DNA of 64,000 bases, from the NCBI RefSeq assembly GCF_001190785.1, contig NZ_LGSS01000008.1, positions 62,001-126,000 of the forward strand, written 5' to 3'. This DNA is from Gottschalkia purinilytica (lineage in GTDB: Bacteria > Bacillota > Clostridia > Tissierellales > Gottschalkiaceae). Positions 17,337-26,697 of this stretch are shown one piece after another; positions within the stretch are counted from its first letter, which is position 1; each line of letters opens with the position of its first letter. Below the pieces are notes generated by a model. That model was not told where the DNA came from. It did no database searches and worked only from the letters and a program-made list of their open reading frames with translations. The position numbers were made by a program, and so were the translations under genes.

Positions 17337-17438
17337 TTACTTTCGTTTATATTTAAATATAACTTTTCCTATACCATATATTAATATTATGGTAAATAGT
17401 ATAATTATAACTGTATTTATAGGAACAAATGTATACAT
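17337..17438 (-). CDS. 33-residue single-helix membrane peptide
   Basis: A short frame with a very good ribosome site (AAAGGGAG, eight bases before ATG 17438) encodes 33 residues: a hydrophobic helix of about 20 residues (VPINTVIIILFTIILIYGIG) and a basic tail KVIFKYKRK, so one membrane span with a cytoplasmic C-terminus by the positive-inside rule. The stop lies 17 bases before the Nudix start. Function unknown; its ribosome site and sharp hydrophobic/basic pattern argue that it is translated. Confidence 0.5.
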   Translation of the reverse strand: MYTFVPINTVIIILFTIILIYGIGKVIFKYKRK

Positions 17439-17563
17439 ATAATTATCTCCCTTTTATTTAGATAATATTAAATTATATTAGTTGTATCTATCCATCTATT
17501 TATATAGCCTATAAAGTTAATAAAGTCATATAATCTATTATTTAAAACATCTAAAATAATATC

Positions 17564-17977
17564 TTATTTATAAATTAGAGTTCTTTGAACTCTTCTAAAG
17601 TACTCCATATCCATATATTCACTTAGAACTTTTGATTCAAATTCCACTTTTATGTTTTCATTTTTCATATAAACTAGTTTCCCATATTTTATTACTTGAT
17701 GCTTCATAACAGATGTTGCTTTATTCAATATAACCAGATCTATATCATCTCTTTTAAAAATATCTATAAGCTCACCTAGTATTTCTAACTTAATAAAGGA
17801 ATCATACTTTTCTTTTGTCAAGATAGCTATATCTAAATCACTATTATGATTATTTGTTCCCTTTGCATATGAGCCAAAAACGTATATCAGAACAATATTA
17901 TACTTCTCCGCTAAATAACCTATATTTTCTTTTAAAATATTATTAACTTCATTAAAATTTTTTTGTACTTTTTTCAC
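17564..17977 (-). CDS. MNT-type nucleotidyltransferase domain protein, 137 aa
   Basis: Minimal nucleotidyltransferase with the full GSx10DxD motif: GSYAKGTNNHNSDLDIAIL at about residues 34-52; a third acidic residue in DDIDLVILN completes the site. Proteins of this size act as the MntA antitoxin, AMPylating a HEPN ribonuclease toxin encoded next door. No HEPN gene (with its RX4-6H motif) is adjacent on either side, so this is an orphan MNT or a broken pair. Stand-alone gene with AAGGAG-like site before ATG 17977. Confidence 0.82.
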   Translation of the reverse strand: MKKVQKNFNEVNNILKENIGYLAEKYNIVLIYVFGSYAKGTNNHNSDLDIAILTKEKYDSFIKLEILGELIDIFKRDDIDLVILNKATSVMKHQVIKYGKLVYMKNENIKVEFESKVLSEYMDMEYFRRVQRTLIYK

Positions 17978-18155
17978 TCCTTGATAACTTTATATTATCA
18001 GGTCGATCTTTTTAAAGTAATTACCATATATATCATATTGTACCTATTATTCTCATAGTTGTGAATAGAAGTCTTTATAATATTTTCTTAATTAAACATA
18101 CTTTATAAATAAAACTACTTATTTTTAAAATTCATACTTAACTTTTTTATTTTTC

Positions 18156-18184
18156 TTGACAACATTTAGAAATCATGTTAAGTT
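18156..18184 (+). promoter_or_regulatory. promoter of the T-box/ilvA transcript
   Basis: TTGACA (18156-18161), 17-base spacer, TAAGTT (18179-18184). Start of transcription expected near 18191, at the head of the T-box leader. Confidence 0.65.
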
Positions 18185-18190
18185 ATTAAA

Positions 18191-18495
18191 TAAAATATTC
18201 TAAAAATTTGGTCAATATTTGCTAAGATGGAGAATGGTATTTTATGTTTAACAGTTCAAGAGAGTTGACGTTTGGTGAAAGTCAATACTGTGCAAAAATA
18301 CAGATCACTCCTGAGCTATATCTTTGAACGTAAAAATAACTTTTTACTATTAGAAGATATCGACTAGTCTCGTTAACGACTTAGGTTTGCTGGAACTGAA
18401 AAAGGGATATTCATTTTTTAATGAATATAATCAAGGTGGTACCGCGAGTTATGCTCGTCCTTGAAAGAATTATCTTTCATGGGCGAGCTTTTTTA
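18191..18495 (+). ncRNA. T-box riboswitch, isoleucine-specific
   Basis: A full T-box leader. Stem I includes the AGAGAG motif (18261-18266 area) and distal GGTG loop; the specifier codon is read as ATC (18304-18306), just before ACTCCTGAG, which closes Stem I. The conserved T-box AAGGTGGTACCGCG is at 18433-18446. The terminator pairs GCTCGTCC (18453-18460) with GGGCGAGC (18481-18488), followed by six T. Uncharged tRNA-Ile should bind the specifier and the T-box, favour the antiterminator and turn on ilvA. Confidence 0.92.
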
Positions 18496-18593
18496 TTATA
18501 TAAGTTACCTTTAAATCGAAAATTTACTTATCTAATAAGATAAGATTAGAAATTAATTGTTTATATAAAATAATAATAGTGAGGGATCAAATC

Positions 18594-19838
18594 ATGGCTG
18601 TTTTAAATAAAAAAGAATCTTTTGATGTTAATAATATTGTAAAACACTTAAACTTTCCAGAATCAAGAAAGAATCTAGAAGGTACACTAAAGAAAACTAA
18701 TTTAATATATAGTAATATTTTTAGTGAAGAATATGAAAATGAAGTTTATATAAAACCAGAGAATATACAAACTACAGGCTCTTTTAAAATTCGTGGTGCT
18801 TACAACAGAATTTGCAAATTATCTTTAGAAGAAAGACAGAAAGGTCTTATTGCTTCTTCTGCTGGAAATCATGCTCAAGGCGTTGCCTATGCTGCTCAAA
18901 AGCTTGGAGTAAAAGCGACTATTGTAATGCCTAAAACAACACCACTAATTAAAGTTGAAGCAACTAAAAGTTATGGTGCAAATGTAGTGCTATGTGGCGA
19001 TTGTTATGACGAAGCTTATGCAGAAGCACGAAGATTAGAAAAAGAAAACGGATATGTATTTATTCATCCTTTCAATGACTTAGATGTAATTGAAGGTCAA
19101 GGAACTATTGGACTTGAAATATTAGAAGAACTAAAAGATGTAGACTGTATCCTAGTTCCTATAGGTGGAGGTGGTCTTATCAGTGGTGTTGCTATAGCTG
19201 CTAAGTCTGCTAATCCTAATGTTAAAATTATAGGGGTAGAGCCTGAAGGGGCAAAAGCTATGAAATTATCTGTGGATAATAATAAACTTACCTATCTTGA
19301 TAAAGTTAATACAATTGCTGATGGAGTTGCTGTAAAAGAACCTGGTGATTTGAACTTTTCAATTATAAGAGAATATGTAGATGAAATTGTTACTGTTTCA
19401 GACTTTGACATCATGGAATCTTTCTTAATTCTTTTAGAAAAGCATAAATTCATAGGGGAAAATTCAGGAGTTCTATCTCTAGCAGGACTTAAGAAAGTTA
19501 AAGAAACTAATAAGAAAGTAGTCTGTGTTGTTAGTGGTGGTAATATAGACGTTCTAAATATATCATCTATGATTAACCAAGGTCTATTATCACGTGGACG
19601 TATCTTCTGTTTTTCTGTTGATTTACCTGATAAGCCTGGAGAACTTTTAAAAGTTTCTGAAATACTCTCGGACTTGAATGCAAATATAGTTAAACTAGAG
19701 CATAATCAATTTAAAGCTATTGATAGATTTGTTCAAGTACAACTTGAAGTAACTGTTGAAACTAATGGACATAAGCATATTGAGCAGATTCTATCTGTAT
19801 TACAACAAAAAGGATATAGTATAACTAGGGTTTATTAA
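18594..19838 (+). CDS. ilvA: threonine dehydratase (ammonia-lyase) with C-terminal ACT domain, 414 aa
   Basis: PLP enzyme that converts threonine to 2-oxobutanoate, the entry to isoleucine synthesis. PLP lysine in TTGSFKIRGAYNR (Lys65), phosphate-binding loop PIGGGGLISG (about 190), and SSAGNHAQG substrate loop. The last 80 residues are one ACT domain starting FCFSVDLPDKPGELLKVSEI. This is the shorter single-ACT layout also seen in catabolic TdcB-like enzymes, but the upstream isoleucine T-box shows a biosynthetic role. A frame extends to GTG 18579, but GAGGG within it is the ribosome site of ATG 18594. Single gene. Confidence 0.92.
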   Translation: MAVLNKKESFDVNNIVKHLNFPESRKNLEGTLKKTNLIYSNIFSEEYENEVYIKPENIQTTGSFKIRGAYNRICKLSLEERQKGLIASSAGNHAQGVAYAAQKLGVKATIVMPKTTPLIKVEATKSYGANVVLCGDCYDEAYAEARRLEKENGYVFIHPFNDLDVIEGQGTIGLEILEELKDVDCILVPIGGGGLISGVAIAAKSANPNVKIIGVEPEGAKAMKLSVDNNKLTYLDKVNTIADGVAVKEPGDLNFSIIREYVDEIVTVSDFDIMESFLILLEKHKFIGENSGVLSLAGLKKVKETNKKVVCVVSGGNIDVLNISSMINQGLLSRGRIFCFSVDLPDKPGELLKVSEILSDLNANIVKLEHNQFKAIDRFVQVQLEVTVETNGHKHIEQILSVLQQKGYSITRVY

Positions 19839-19954
19839 TTATAAAAAACTATTGTTTAGTTTTAACCTATACTCCATAATAAGATATAGTTAAATTAAAG
19901 TAAAAGATTATATAGCAATATTAGAACTAAAATTGGATAAAGGAGTATACACAA

Positions 19955-20506
19955 ATGAATGAAAAAGAATTTTGGGATATTATTAAACAGATGCAGTCTT
20001 ATGATGAACCTTTTGAATGGCTGATTGAACACTTATCTAAAAAAACAGATGATGAAATTATAGATTATGAAATTCACTTAAAAAATGCTTTAGATAAATC
20101 TTACACATCTCATTTATGGGGTGCGGGATATTTGATTATGGGTGGATGTTCAGATGATTGCTTTGAATATTTCAGATGTTGGCTTATTGCACAGGGACAA
20201 GAAATATTTGAATTAACATTAGAAAACCCTGAATTTCTTGCAGAATGCATTCCAGATTTTTATGAAGAAGAAGAAATTGTTCCAGAACTAGAAGATATGC
20301 TTTATATTGCAATGGAAGCTTATTCATTGAAAAAGACAGGTGATGTTGACTGTGATGAAGCCTCAGATGAATTTCTATCAAGAGTAGAAGAAAGAGAATA
20401 TGAATGTAATCGAGATAACATAGAATTTGATTGGGAAGATGAAGACGATTTGATGGTTCTGTTTCCAAAGTTATGGGATCGTTTTGGAGAAAATCCATTA
20501 GGTTAA
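19955..20506 (+). CDS. DUF4240 family protein, 183 aa
   Basis: Acidic soluble protein recognised by MNEKEFWDIIKQ at the start and SHLWGAGYLIMGGCSDDCFE with YFRCWLIAQGQEIFELTLEN in the middle, the core of DUF4240 (SMI1-adjacent, found in polymorphic-toxin immunity and stand-alone proteins). The C-terminal third is rich in Glu and Asp. Function unknown. Single gene with a good ribosome site (AAAGGAG), 116 bases downstream of ilvA and ending before a terminator. Confidence 0.82.
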   Translation: MNEKEFWDIIKQMQSYDEPFEWLIEHLSKKTDDEIIDYEIHLKNALDKSYTSHLWGAGYLIMGGCSDDCFEYFRCWLIAQGQEIFELTLENPEFLAECIPDFYEEEEIVPELEDMLYIAMEAYSLKKTGDVDCDEASDEFLSRVEEREYECNRDNIEFDWEDEDDLMVLFPKLWDRFGENPLG

Positions 20507-20551
20507 TATAAATAATATATGTAACTTATTCTCATTTCTCATAAAACAAAG

Positions 20552-20606
20552 AGCCTCTTAAAGTAAACATAGTTTTTTATATCATATACTTTAAAAGGCT
20601 TTTTTA
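20552..20606. terminator. terminator between DUF4240 gene and cysA
   Basis: Stem of 14 pairs with mismatches (AGCCTCTTAAAGTA at 20552-20565, TACTTTAAAAGGCT at 20587-20600) followed by T6. Serves the convergent genes. Confidence 0.65.
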
Positions 20607-20653
20607 TATATTAATGTAGTTCTTGTCAAACACTTATAGTAAAACATTAACTA

Positions 20654-21727
20654 CTAAATAACATAATCCTCTGGTATAAATACCTTTACATCTTTAGGTC
20701 TTACAAATACTTCTTCTCCTACTTTAAGATTTAAATTTAGGTAAGTTTCTCTAGTTAATTCTGCTTCTAAATATTCTCCTGTATCTTCTCTTTTTAGTTC
20801 CAAATATACTATAGGTCCTATTGATCTAATAAAGAACACTTTTGATTTTATGAAATCTTCTCCTTTATTTTCTCTTCTTATTTCTATATCATGTGGGCGG
20901 ACGTAACTTATTGCTTCAGTATTAGTAGTATTATTATATTCTGGAGCATCAAGTTCAAGTCCACCAATTTGTACCTTACCATTATGAACTCTTCCATGAA
21001 ATAAATTTACATTACCAAGAAAGTTATAGACGAAAGGATTTTCAGGATTTTCATAAACCTCTTCAGGTGTTCCTATTTGTTCTATCTTTCCACCATTTAA
21101 TATAACTATTCTATCTGCTACATCCATAGCTTCTTCCTGATCATGAGTTACAAATATACTGGTAATTGGCATATCGTCATGAAGCTTCCTTAACCATCTT
21201 CTCAAATCTTTACGAACTTTAGCATCAAGTGCACCGAAAGGTTCATCAAGTAAAAGCACTCTAGGCTCTACTGCTAAAGCTCTAGCAAGAGCAATTCTTT
21301 GTCTTTGACCACCTGATAACTGTGAAGGATATCTGTCTGCTAGTTCTCTCATTTTTACAAGTTCTAATAATTCACTAACCTTTTGACTAATTTCACTTTT
21401 ACTAGGTCTATATTTACGTGAACGTACCTTTAATCCAAAAGCTACATTTTCAAAAACAGTCATATGTTTAAATAGGGCATAATGTTGAAATACAAATCCT
21501 ACATTACGATCCTGTGCTTTTTTATCCGTAAGATCTTCTCCATCAAAAGATATGTTCCCTTCATCTGGATTCTCAAGACCTGCAATAATTCTTAATAAAG
21601 TGGTTTTTCCTGAACCAGAAGGACCTAATAGTGCAACCAGTTCTCCTGTATTGATTTTTAGGTTAACATCGTTCAGAGCTTTAAAATCTTTAAAATTTTT
21701 AGATATATTAGTTACTTCTATACCCAC
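20654..21727 (-). CDS. cysA: sulfate/thiosulfate ABC importer ATP-binding protein CysA, 357 aa
   Basis: ATPase of the sulfate importer. Walker [11 protein letters not shown]-loop [20 protein letters not shown], signature [19 protein letters not shown], Walker [15 protein letters not shown]-loop [13 protein letters not shown]. The region after residue 235 is the TOBE regulatory domain ([20 protein letters not shown] and [12 protein letters not shown]). GTG start with GGGGAG six bases upstream. Last gene of the operon sbp-cysT-cysW-cysA. It might also energise ModB, whose operon lacks an ATPase; that is a guess. Confidence 0.93.
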   Translation of the reverse strand: MGIEVTNISKNFKDFKALNDVNLKINTGELVALLGPSGSGKTTLLRIIAGLENPDEGNISFDGEDLTDKKAQDRNVGFVFQHYALFKHMTVFENVAFGLKVRSRKYRPSKSEISQKVSELLELVKMRELADRYPSQLSGGQRQRIALARALAVEPRVLLLDEPFGALDAKVRKDLRRWLRKLHDDMPITSIFVTHDQEEAMDVADRIVILNGGKIEQIGTPEEVYENPENPFVYNFLGNVNLFHGRVHNGKVQIGGLELDAPEYNNTTNTEAISYVRPHDIEIRRENKGEDFIKSKVFFIRSIGPIVYLELKREDTGEYLEAELTRETYLNLNLKVGEEVFVRPKDVKVFIPEDYVI

Positions 21728-21757
21728 AACAATCTCCCCTTACTTCATATATTGATT

Positions 21758-22639
21758 TTACTTATCTAACTCTTTTCTGTTCTGTTTCTCAACGATATTT
21801 TTAATTATAAGATTGATCACAGCTATGATAGTTAGTAAAGATGCTACAGAAAATGCAGATGTAAAGTTATACTCGTTATATAATATTTCTACATGTAAAG
21901 GTAGCGTAGTTGTAACTCCTCTAATATGTCCTGAAACTACAGATACTGCTCCAAACTCTCCAGCTGATCTAGCTGCTGTGAGCACTATTCCATACAAAAG
22001 AGCCCACTTTATATTTGGCAATGTAACTAACCAAAAAGTCTTCCATCCACTTGCTCCAAGAGTCAAAGCTGCTTCTTCTTCAGAACTCCCTTGAGATTGC
22101 ATTAATGGTATAAGCTCACGAGCAACAAAAGGAAAAGTAACAAATATAGTAGAAATAATGATTCCAGGTGTATTAAAAATTATCTTTATATTATTAGATG
22201 ATAGCCAATTTCCAAATAATCCGTGTGTATCACTAAATAGTAGTACAAAAATAAATCCAGCTATTACTGGTGAAATTGCAAATGGCAAGTCAATAATAGT
22301 AATTAATAAATTTTTTCCCTTAAATTCAAATTTAGCTATTGCCCATGAAGCAACTATTCCAAAAATAGTATTTATAGGGACACATATTGCTACAGTTAAT
22401 AAGGTTAATTTTAGTGCCTCTAATGCCATAGGATCGGTAATAGCACCCATATATACAGAAAATCCTTTTTCAAATGCTTTAGTAAAAACAGCAATTAATG
22501 GTACTATTAATATCAGTGCAACATAAATCATAGAAATAAATATTAATATGTTACGAACTATCTTCGATTCCTTTATCGAACTATTTTTTACTTTAGGTGT
22601 AGGAACTTTCTTTTCTTCAATAGCAATACTTTCGCTCAC
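21758..22639 (-). CDS. cysW: sulfate ABC importer permease CysW, 293 aa
   Basis: One of the two membrane subunits. Six hydrophobic spans after a charged N-terminal tail of about 25 residues; EAALTLGASGWKTFWLVTLP is the EAA loop contacting CysA, followed by the CysW-type GEFGAVSVVSGHIRGVTTTL. The early segment DLPFAISPVIAGFIFVLLF is shared by all CysW proteins. 30 bases separate it from cysA and 11 from cysT. Confidence 0.93.
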   Translation of the reverse strand: MSESIAIEEKKVPTPKVKNSSIKESKIVRNILIFISMIYVALILIVPLIAVFTKAFEKGFSVYMGAITDPMALEALKLTLLTVAICVPINTIFGIVASWAIAKFEFKGKNLLITIIDLPFAISPVIAGFIFVLLFSDTHGLFGNWLSSNNIKIIFNTPGIIISTIFVTFPFVARELIPLMQSQGSSEEEAALTLGASGWKTFWLVTLPNIKWALLYGIVLTAARSAGEFGAVSVVSGHIRGVTTTLPLHVEILYNEYNFTSAFSVASLLTIIAVINLIIKNIVEKQNRKELDK

Positions 22640-22650
22640 ATCCTCACCCC

Positions 22651-23502
22651 CTATCTTATATTATGTCGAGTGGCATTCCACCATTGAAATAAATTTATAA
22701 TAAAGAGCATAATAAAGGATATTATCAGCATTACAGCAGCAACTGCCGTAGCTCCAGAGTAATCATACTGTTCTAGTTTAGTCATTATGATTAATGGCGA
22801 TATTTCCGTTTTCATAGGCATGTTTCCAGATATAAATACAACTGATCCATATTCTCCTAAAGTCCTAGAAAATGCTAAAGAAAATCCTGTTAATAAAGCT
22901 GGTAACATTTCTGGAAATATAACTTTAATAAAAGTTTGTATTCGTGTTGCTCCTAAGGTAGATGCAGCTTCTTCAAATTCTTTATCAAGATTTAATAAAA
23001 CTGGTTGAACTGTTCTAACTACAAATGGAAACCCAACAAAACTAAGTGCTACAACTATACCTAGAAAACTAAAAGAAACTTTTATTCCTAGTAAATTAAG
23101 ATATTTACCTATCCAACCTTCTTGAGAATATAATGTGGTTAAAGTTATACCTGCTACTGCTGTTGGTAAAGCAAATGGCAAATCAATAATAGCATCAATA
23201 ATCTTACGACCTACAAAATCATATCTAACTAACGTCCATGCTAACAACAATCCGAATATTGTATTAATAAGAGTAGCTATGAAAGCAGCTCCAAATGTTA
23301 TTTTAAAAGAAGCTAAAACTCTTTCTTCAGTAACTACCTTCCAAAAATTATCCCATCCCATGTTTGATGAATTTATAAATACCATAGATAAAGGGATTAA
23401 TATCAGAAAACTTATATACAATATTGTAAAGCCTGTTGTCAGTCCAAAACCTGGTATTATACTATATTCTTTAATTTTTAAGGACTTAACAAATGACTTC
23501 AT
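22651..23502 (-). CDS. cysT: sulfate ABC importer permease CysT (CysU), 283 aa
   Basis: Second membrane subunit. Six spans, DLPFALPTAVAGITLTTLYS, EAASTLGATRIQTFIKVIFP as the EAA loop, and GEYGSVVFISGNMPMKTEIS, which marks CysT rather than CysW or ModB. Follows the binding-protein gene with a 77-base gap and precedes cysW by 11 bases. Confidence 0.93.
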   Translation of the reverse strand: MKSFVKSLKIKEYSIIPGFGLTTGFTILYISFLILIPLSMVFINSSNMGWDNFWKVVTEERVLASFKITFGAAFIATLINTIFGLLLAWTLVRYDFVGRKIIDAIIDLPFALPTAVAGITLTTLYSQEGWIGKYLNLLGIKVSFSFLGIVVALSFVGFPFVVRTVQPVLLNLDKEFEEAASTLGATRIQTFIKVIFPEMLPALLTGFSLAFSRTLGEYGSVVFISGNMPMKTEISPLIIMTKLEQYDYSGATAVAAVMLIISFIMLFIINLFQWWNATRHNIR

Positions 23503-23579
23503 ATAAACACCTCTTAACTTGAAATAGTTCTTAATATAGATATGATGAACCTAAAAGGTCCATCATTCTATTCATTTCA

Positions 23580-24680
23580 TTACTTCTTTATATATATTTC
23601 ATCAAAGATACCACCATCATTAAAGTGTTCTTCCTGAGCTTTTTGCCATCCTCCAAAAACCTCGTCTATTGTAAATAAGTTTATCTTAGGAAACTTATCT
23701 TCATAATTTTTAGATACTTTCTCACTTCTTGGACGATAGAAATTCTTAGCAGCAATTTCTTGACCTTCATCTGAATAAAGATATTCAAGATATGCTTCAG
23801 CAACTTTACGTGTTCCTTTTTTATCTACATTAGAATCTACAACTGATACTGGTGGTTCTGCTAAGATACTTACCGAAGGTATAACTATCTCAAACTTTCC
23901 TTCTCCAAATTCTTTATCAGCTAAATAAGCTTCATTTTCCCAAGCTATTAGAACATCTCCTATACCACGTTCAACAAATGTTGTAGTAGAAGCTCTAGCC
24001 CCTGTATCTAAAATTGGTACATTTTTAAATAACTTTTGTACAAATTCTTTGGCTTTATTTTGGTCCTTACCATTTTTCTCTAATGCATATCCCCAAGCTG
24101 CGAGATAGTTCCAGCGAGCTCCTCCAGAAGTTTTTGGATTTGGTGTAATAACTGAAACGCCTGGTTTTACTAAATCATCCCAATCTTTAATGTTCTTAGG
24201 ATTCCCTTTACGTACTAGAAAAACAATAGTAGATGTATAAGGTGTTGAATTATCTGAAAGACGTTTTTGCCAGTCAGATTTAATAAGTTCCTTTTTCGTA
24301 TTAATTGAATCAATATCATATGCAAGTGCTAACGTAACAACATCAGCTTCTAATCCATCGATAACTGAACGTGCTTGTTTTCCCGATCCACCATGAGACT
24401 GTTGTATATCAACGACTTCTCCTGTTTTCTCTTTCCAATGTTTAATAAATGATTCATTGAATTCTTTATATAATTCTCTAGTTGGATCATATGAAACATT
24501 AAGCAATTTTATAGGTTGAGAGCTTGAAGCTTGTTGTGTTTTATTATCTTTACTTTTTTTAGTTTCTTTCTTTCCACAACCTGCTAGTGTTCCTAAAGTG
24601 GCTATAATAGTTATAACTAATAATATGATTCTAAGCTTTCCTTTTAAAAATTTCTTGTTTCCCTTCTTTAACTTTGGCAT
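23580..24680 (-). CDS. sbp: sulfate-binding lipoprotein, 366 aa
   Basis: Extracellular binding protein of the importer. Long basic N-terminus, hydrophobic core and lipobox LAGC (Cys35), then a Ser/Thr/Lys-rich linker. Core motifs [40 protein letters not shown] (oxyanion site) and [20 protein letters not shown] define the Sbp/CysP family; sulfate versus thiosulfate cannot be told apart. First gene of the operon; promoter at 24833-24861. Confidence 0.92.
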   Translation of the reverse strand: MPKLKKGNKKFLKGKLRIILLVITIIATLGTLAGCGKKETKKSKDNKTQQASSSQPIKLLNVSYDPTRELYKEFNESFIKHWKEKTGEVVDIQQSHGGSGKQARSVIDGLEADVVTLALAYDIDSINTKKELIKSDWQKRLSDNSTPYTSTIVFLVRKGNPKNIKDWDDLVKPGVSVITPNPKTSGGARWNYLAAWGYALEKNGKDQNKAKEFVQKLFKNVPILDTGARASTTTFVERGIGDVLIAWENEAYLADKEFGEGKFEIVIPSVSILAEPPVSVVDSNVDKKGTRKVAEAYLEYLYSDEGQEIAAKNFYRPRSEKVSKNYEDKFPKINLFTIDEVFGGWQKAQEEHFNDGGIFDEIYIKK

Positions 24681-24832
24681 AATCCCATCCCCCTTATATT
24701 CTGATTATCATAAAAGACCATTAATGCTTGATAATACTATTAATTAAAAATAAAATATTAATTTTTATTTATCTTATAAAAATTATAAGTTTTAACTCAA
24801 TTTAATTCATACTATTCCTATTGGTTAATCCT

Positions 24833-24861
24833 ATTTTAGTGTCCATTTTATGTATTGTCAA
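24833..24861 (-). promoter_or_regulatory. promoter of the sulfate uptake operon with downstream dyad-like element
   Basis: Minus strand: TTGACA (24856-24861), 17 bases, TAAAAT (24833-24838). Directly downstream lies AACCAATAGGAATAG (about 24813-24827), which could be a repressor site of a CymR-like sulfur regulator. The promoter is convincing; the operator is a guess. No SAM riboswitch or T-box is seen in the 150-base leader. Confidence 0.6.
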
Positions 24862-25052
24862 GAATAATTTTCTATTTCATCTATCTTTTCTATAATAGAT
24901 AAGCTTTTAAGTGGAGAATTTCAACAGTGTAATAAAATATATTACTTCTCCACTTTATTCTATTAAATCTTAATTTTCATAGATGAAATCATAGCAGATT
25001 TATGATATAATACGCAGAGATTACTAAAATTTAGGTAGAGGATGGTATTGCT

Positions 25053-26639
25053 GTGATTACTGTAACTAATGTAAGTTTAAGGTACGGAGAAAGAAAACTT
25101 TTTGAAGATGTAAATATAAAATTTACTCCAGGGAATTGTTATGGTGTTATAGGTGCCAATGGTGCTGGTAAAAGTACTTTTCTAAAAATTTTATCTGGAG
25201 AAATAGATCCAAATACAGGAGAAGTTAGTATTCCTTCTGATATTAGAATGTCTGTTTTAAAACAGGATCATTATCAGTATGATAATTATCCAGTTTTAGA
25301 TACTGTTATAATGGGAAATGCTAGACTTTATGAAATCATGAAAGAAAAAGATGCTATCTATGCAAAACCCGACTTTACTGATGAAGATGGAATAAAAGCT
25401 TCAGAATTAGAGTGTGAATTTGCAGAATTAGATGGATGGGAAGCAGAACCAGAAGCTTCTTCTTTACTTCAAGGTCTTGGTATTGGTACAGAACTTCACT
25501 ATAAAACAGTATCAGAATTAACAGGTGCTGAAAAAGTGAAGGTATTACTAGCACAAGCTTTATTTGGAAAACCAGGAGTCTTGATTTTGGACGAGCCTAC
25601 TAACCACTTAGATATTAACTCAATTAACTGGTTAGAAGAATTCTTAATAAATTTTGAAGGTACAGTTATAGTAGTATCTCATGATAGACACTTTTTAAAT
25701 CAAGTTTGTACTCATATAGCTGATGTAGACTTTGGAAAAATTAAGTTATATGTTGGTAACTATGATTTCTGGTATGAATCAAGTCAATTAGCCCTTCAAA
25801 TGATGAGAGATCAGAATAAGAAAAAAGAAGAAAAAATTAAAGAATTACAAGAATTCATTGCACGTTTTAGTGCTAACGCTTCTAAGTCTAAACAAGCTAC
25901 TTCTCGTAAAAAATTACTTGATAAAATTACTTTAGATGATATCCAGCCATCTAGTAGAAAGTATCCTTATGTAGGATTTACTATAGGAAGAGAAGTTGGA
26001 AATGATATACTGATGGTTGAAAACTTATCTAAAACAATAGATGGTGAAAAAATTCTAAATAATATAAGCTTTACAGTAGGTAAAGATGATAAAATTGCAT
26101 TTGTAGGTGAAAACGAACTTGCTAATACTACTTTATTTAAAATATTAACAGGTGAAATGGAACCAGATAGTGGATCTTTCAAATGGGGAGTTACTATCAC
26201 TACTTCTTATTTCCCTAAAGATAACTCTGAATTCTTCAATAACGTAGATTTAAATCTTGTAGACTGGTTACGTCAGTTCTCTGAAGAAAAATCTGAAAGT
26301 TATTTGAGAGGATTCTTAGGAAGAATGTTATTCTCTGGAGAAGAAGCTTTAAAACAAGCAAAAGTTCTTTCTGGAGGAGAGAAAGTTAGATGTATGCTTT
26401 CAAAAATGATGTTAAGTAATGGAAATGTATTAATTCTTGATCAACCTACAAACCACTTAGACCTTGAGTCTATCACTGCTCTAAATAATGGTCTTAAAGA
26501 CTATAAGAGTAATATTTTATTTGCTTCTCATGACCATCAATTTATTCAAACTATAGCAAATAGAATTATTGAAATTACTCCTGAAGGTTTAATTGATAAG
26601 CAAACGACATATGATGAATATTTAGAAAGTAAAAAGTAA
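25053..26639 (+). CDS. ABC-F family ATPase (YbiT/YkpA group), 528 aa
   Basis: Two ABC domains in one chain without membrane spans, as in ribosome-associated ABC-F proteins. Domain 1: Walker A GANGAGKST (about 36-44), Walker B VLILDEPTNHLDINS. Linker of about 80 residues (about 240-320), rich in Lys/Glu, contacting tRNA in the family. Domain 2: Walker A replaced by GENELANTT, signature LSGGEKVRCML, Walker B VLILDQPTNHLDLES. The first signature reads LTGAEKVKVLLA. The degenerate second Walker A (no GKS/T) and the Gln in place of the Walker B Glu suggest that the second domain may not hydrolyse ATP normally. Single gene, GTG start. Confidence 0.9.
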   Translation: MITVTNVSLRYGERKLFEDVNIKFTPGNCYGVIGANGAGKSTFLKILSGEIDPNTGEVSIPSDIRMSVLKQDHYQYDNYPVLDTVIMGNARLYEIMKEKDAIYAKPDFTDEDGIKASELECEFAELDGWEAEPEASSLLQGLGIGTELHYKTVSELTGAEKVKVLLAQALFGKPGVLILDEPTNHLDINSINWLEEFLINFEGTVIVVSHDRHFLNQVCTHIADVDFGKIKLYVGNYDFWYESSQLALQMMRDQNKKKEEKIKELQEFIARFSANASKSKQATSRKKLLDKITLDDIQPSSRKYPYVGFTIGREVGNDILMVENLSKTIDGEKILNNISFTVGKDDKIAFVGENELANTTLFKILTGEMEPDSGSFKWGVTITTSYFPKDNSEFFNNVDLNLVDWLRQFSEEKSESYLRGFLGRMLFSGEEALKQAKVLSGGEKVRCMLSKMMLSNGNVLILDQPTNHLDLESITALNNGLKDYKSNILFASHDHQFIQTIANRIIEITPEGLIDKQTTYDEYLESKK

Positions 26640-26647
26640 TATATTTT

Positions 26648-26684
26648 AAAGAGTACCAGATCTAAAATCCTGGTACTCTTTTTA
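26648..26684. terminator. bidirectional terminator
   Basis: Twelve-base stem AAAGAGTACCAG/CTGGTACTCTTT (26648-26659 and 26670-26681) with a ten-base loop and T run, between the convergent ABC-F gene and exporter permease. Confidence 0.8.
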
Positions 26685-26697
26685 TTTGAAATATAGT

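Noticed and set aside
17564-18000. HEPN-MNT toxin-antitoxin system
   Set aside because: Only the MNT half exists. No HEPN frame found on either flank, so I do not call a toxin-antitoxin pair.
24690-25020. SAM or cysteine riboswitch before the sulfate operon
   Set aside because: No conserved S-box core or T-box motif (GGTGGTACCGCG) is present; only a plain promoter and leader.
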